Part shown: one piece after another, positions 62,150 through 64,000 of the stretch
Position numbering within the stretch: position 1 is the first letter of the stretch
Layout of the letters: every line of letters begins with the position of its first letter
Source: Deinococcus cellulosilyticus NBRC 106333 = KACC 11606
Lineage (GTDB): Bacteria > Deinococcota > Deinococci > Deinococcales > Deinococcaceae
NCBI RefSeq assembly: GCF_007990775.1
Contig: NZ_BJXB01000003.1
Location: forward strand, 186,001-250,000
Direction: 5' to 3'
Length of the DNA stretch: 64,000 bases
Made by a program: the position numbers and the translations under genes
The notes under the pieces: generated by a model
Told to the model about the DNA's origin: nothing
The model's database searches: none
What the model saw: the letters and a program-made list of their open reading frames with translations, nothing else

Positions 62150-62297
62150 GATCCAACCATTCTGAGAGATCCAGAGCAGATGGTCTTACAGAACATGGAT
62201 GTGGCATGCCTCCATGAATCCTGCTGTGAACTGAAATCGGTCAACTGTTGACTCCCTGATTCGCCCAATGCCCATCAAACCCACAAGGAGGGAACAC

Positions 62298-63173
62298 ATG
62301 TCAAACCTGAACGGAAAGATCGCCCTGGTCACCGGAGCCACACGCGGCGCAGGCAGAGCCATTGCCGTTGAGCTGGGCAAAGCGGGAGCCACCGTGTACG
62401 CCACAGGCCGCACCACAAGGCAGCACACCTCTGAGATCGGGCGTCGAGAGACCATTGATGATACGGTAGACATCATCGAGCAGCACGGAGGAAAAGCTTA
62501 CGCCGTGCAGGTGGACCACACCGATCCAGTGCAGGTGAAAAGCCTGATGGAGCGCATCCAGCAGGAATCTGGAAGGCTGGACATCCTGATCAATGACATC
62601 TGGGGAGGGGACCACCTGGCCCAGTGGGTGCCTTTCTGGGAGCATGACCTGGAAAAAGGGCTCAGGCTGCTGGACAATGCGGTGAAAAGCCACATCATCA
62701 CCAGTCATTACGCTGCCCCCATGATGATCCAGCAGGGATCGGGCCTGATCATTGAGATCACCGATGGGATCACGGAAGCCTACCGCCACAGCCTGTTTTA
62801 CGATCTGGCGAAGGTTTCGGTGAACCGTCTGGCCTTTGCCCAGTCCCAGGAGCTTTCTAAGCATGGCATCACTGCCTTTGCCCTGACGCCCGGGTTTCTG
62901 CGTTCCGAGGCCATGCTGGACCACTTCGGAGTGACCGAGGAGAACTGGCGGGATGCGGTCCAGAAAGAACCCCACTTCATTGTCTCTGAGACCCCTTATT
63001 ATCTGGCCCGTGCAGTGGTGGCCCTGGCTTCAGATCCGAACATCTCCAGCAAAAACGGTGGCCGTTACGCCACCTGGAACCTCTATCAGGAATATGGATT
63101 CACCGATCTGGACGGGACACAGCCAGACTGGGGCCGTTATGCCCGCGAAACCATCGGCATTGATGCAGGCTGA
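62298..63173 (+). CDS. Short-chain dehydrogenase/reductase
   Basis: A 291-residue SDR oxidoreductase. The NAD(P) motif is VTGATRGAGRAIAVELG (residues 11 to 27), and the active site has Tyr and Lys in FYDLAKVSVNRLAF; the catalytic Ser position reads EITDGI, so Ser is replaced or shifted. The length is above the 250 of classical SDRs because of a C-terminal extension with GGRYATWNLYQEYGFTDLDG. AAGGAGG precedes the ATG at 62298. The substrate is unknown. Its 3' end overlaps the convergent hydrolase gene by 37 bases. Confidence 0.87.
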   Translation: MSNLNGKIALVTGATRGAGRAIAVELGKAGATVYATGRTTRQHTSEIGRRETIDDTVDIIEQHGGKAYAVQVDHTDPVQVKSLMERIQQESGRLDILINDIWGGDHLAQWVPFWEHDLEKGLRLLDNAVKSHIITSHYAAPMMIQQGSGLIIEITDGITEAYRHSLFYDLAKVSVNRLAFAQSQELSKHGITAFALTPGFLRSEAMLDHFGVTEENWRDAVQKEPHFIVSETPYYLARAVVALASDPNISSKNGGRYATWNLYQEYGFTDLDGTQPDWGRYARETIGIDAG

Positions 63174-64000
63174 GCACGCTGCAGAATCCACTGGATGGTT
63201 TTTTCAGATGCCTCGGGAATTTTCTCTCCCGAGGTGTCGTCTGTCATGAAGTGGGTGCCGTTTTCAAAATGCAAGACGGTCAGATCAGGGCTTGCTTTCA
63301 GGGCAGAGCGCAGGTTTTCACTGCTTTTCTGCACAGGCACGAAAGTGTCCCTGTCTCCAAAAAGGGCAAGCACTGGGATGTTCAGACCCCTCAGCACAGG
63401 CAAAATGTCGAGGTCCAGCACCTCCTGCCACTGTTTGAAGATGTTCAGGAGGACAGGCTCTGGAGGCAACTGTTCACCAAAAGACATGTATTTTTTGACG
63501 GCGAGCAGGTCATACAGCCTCATGATGGGGAGCAGGTCCCGGTCCAGTCTTGCAGCCCTGTTGAAAATCCGGTAGATCGCCAGAGCTTCCTGAATGTCCT
63601 CTTCGGATTCACCTGCCCTGCGCATCTGGGTTTCCACCCGGTACAGTTCCTGCTCTGCTGGACTCATCACAGCAGGGGAGACCATGACCAGAAAATCCAC
63701 TTCCTGTGACATGGAGGCCGCAAGAGGGGCCACCCATCCGCCCTGACTGACCCCTCTGAGGCCCACACTGGAGACCTCAGGATGGTTTCTCAGGGCTGCC
63801 ACCCCTCCCAGAACGTCCTTTGCCAGGGTGTGATAGGAGGCAGAGGTCCAGTCTCCTGAAGATTCGCCTGTGCCCCGTTTGTCATAGACCAGGGCTGCAA
63901 TTCCATGTTCTGCAAACTGCTCTGCCACATCCAGAGACCAGGCTCTGGGTTCCGGCCCTGACCCATGCACACAGATCACTGCAGGGTATGTTCCAGGGAT
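63137..64000 (-). CDS. Alpha/beta hydrolase, 5' end outside the window
   Basis: The readable 288 codons form an alpha/beta hydrolase with oxyanion-type ICVHGSGPEPR at the start, the nucleophile elbow GVSQGGW (Ser), the acid in FGDRDTFVP and the His in NGTHFM. The N-terminal strand or signal lies beyond base 64000. A helical lid is inserted between the nucleophile and the acid (about residues 125 to 200), as in peptidase-type or esterase-type family members. The substrate is unknown. The stop at 63137 lies inside the 3' end of the convergent SDR gene. Confidence 0.85.
   Translation of the reverse strand: MPGTYPAVICVHGSGPEPRAWSLDVAEQFAEHGIAALVYDKRGTGESSGDWTSASYHTLAKDVLGGVAALRNHPEVSSVGLRGVSQGGWVAPLAASMSQEVDFLVMVSPAVMSPAEQELYRVETQMRRAGESEEDIQEALAIYRIFNRAARLDRDLLPIMRLYDLLAVKKYMSFGEQLPPEPVLLNIFKQWQEVLDLDILPVLRGLNIPVLALFGDRDTFVPVQKSSENLRSALKASPDLTVLHFENGTHFMTDDTSGEKIPEASEKTIQWILQRAQPASMPMVSRA

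Overview
The window looks like a chromosome segment from a Deinococcus-type bacterium carrying the right-hand part of an integrated mobile element. The evidence is circumstantial but consistent. There is an archaeal/eukaryotic-type prolyl-tRNA synthetase of the kind found in Thermus and Deinococcus, a short HisG with separate HisZ, an SdrP/DdrI-like Crp regulator, and a MurE without the DNPR diaminopimelate motif (Deinococcus peptidoglycan contains ornithine). Many genes have a TANNNT -10 box 6-8 bases before the start codon, the leaderless arrangement known from Deinococcus deserti. No 16S rRNA is present, so the genus is an inference.

Bases 1 to about 9372 are the mobile element. A tightly overlapping leftward cluster of nine genes (237 back to 4371) ends in a partial HExxH protein at the window edge and begins with a small Xre regulator. 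A divergent CI-like repressor follows at 4455. Three copies of one palindrome, TGTTA-N4-TAACA, sit over both divergent -10 boxes and at the end of the small regulator. Next come two small overlapping genes, a 480-residue helical protein followed by a 43-residue secreted peptide or lipoprotein, a lipoprotein, and a large serine recombinase. Directly after the recombinase stop codon lies the 3' end of a DsbA/FrnE-like gene, which probably marks the right junction and the interrupted target.

Bases 9500 to 20000 hold two prolyl-tRNA synthetases of different evolutionary types back to back, then hisZ, two paralogous methyltransferases, hisG, a small Fe-S protein, an acetyltransferase, a sugar-phosphate-isomerase-like SIS protein and tRNA-Arg(CCG). 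Bases 20000 to 33100 hold a duplicated SurA-like periplasmic foldase, a 1715-residue RNase R with very long disordered ends, exonuclease III, a HAM1-type pyrophosphatase, FprA-type ferredoxin-NADP reductase and a secreted propeller-like protein. Bases 33400 to 49600 hold acs, a rhodanese protein, a MocR regulator, hisD, DoxX, a GT4 glycosyltransferase, a subtilisin-like lipoprotein, an LCP protein, an alpha-glucosidase and guaA. Bases 49600 to 64000 hold icd, lipoproteins, a Tat-exported metallo-beta-lactamase-fold hydrolase, a murE plus two deoxynucleoside kinase cluster, an AAC(3)-like acetyltransferase, an M3 peptidase, the Crp-like regulator, another methyltransferase, an AraC-DinB fusion, a short-chain dehydrogenase and a truncated alpha/beta hydrolase.

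Intergenic DNA is rich in repeats of three kinds: heptanucleotide arrays of pattern GCNGANN, a C/G-run palindromic element (three copies near 17.6 and 31.8 kb), and a GGTGAGCCAGCGGCCC-type palindrome (four copies). Convergent genes are mostly separated by clear hairpin terminators.

The leads most worth following are the recombinase with its interrupted DsbA-like target, the three-operator switch with a candidate receptor/peptide pair in the same element, the paired prolyl-tRNA synthetases with a possible structured leader, the giant RNase R, and the heptanucleotide repeat family.
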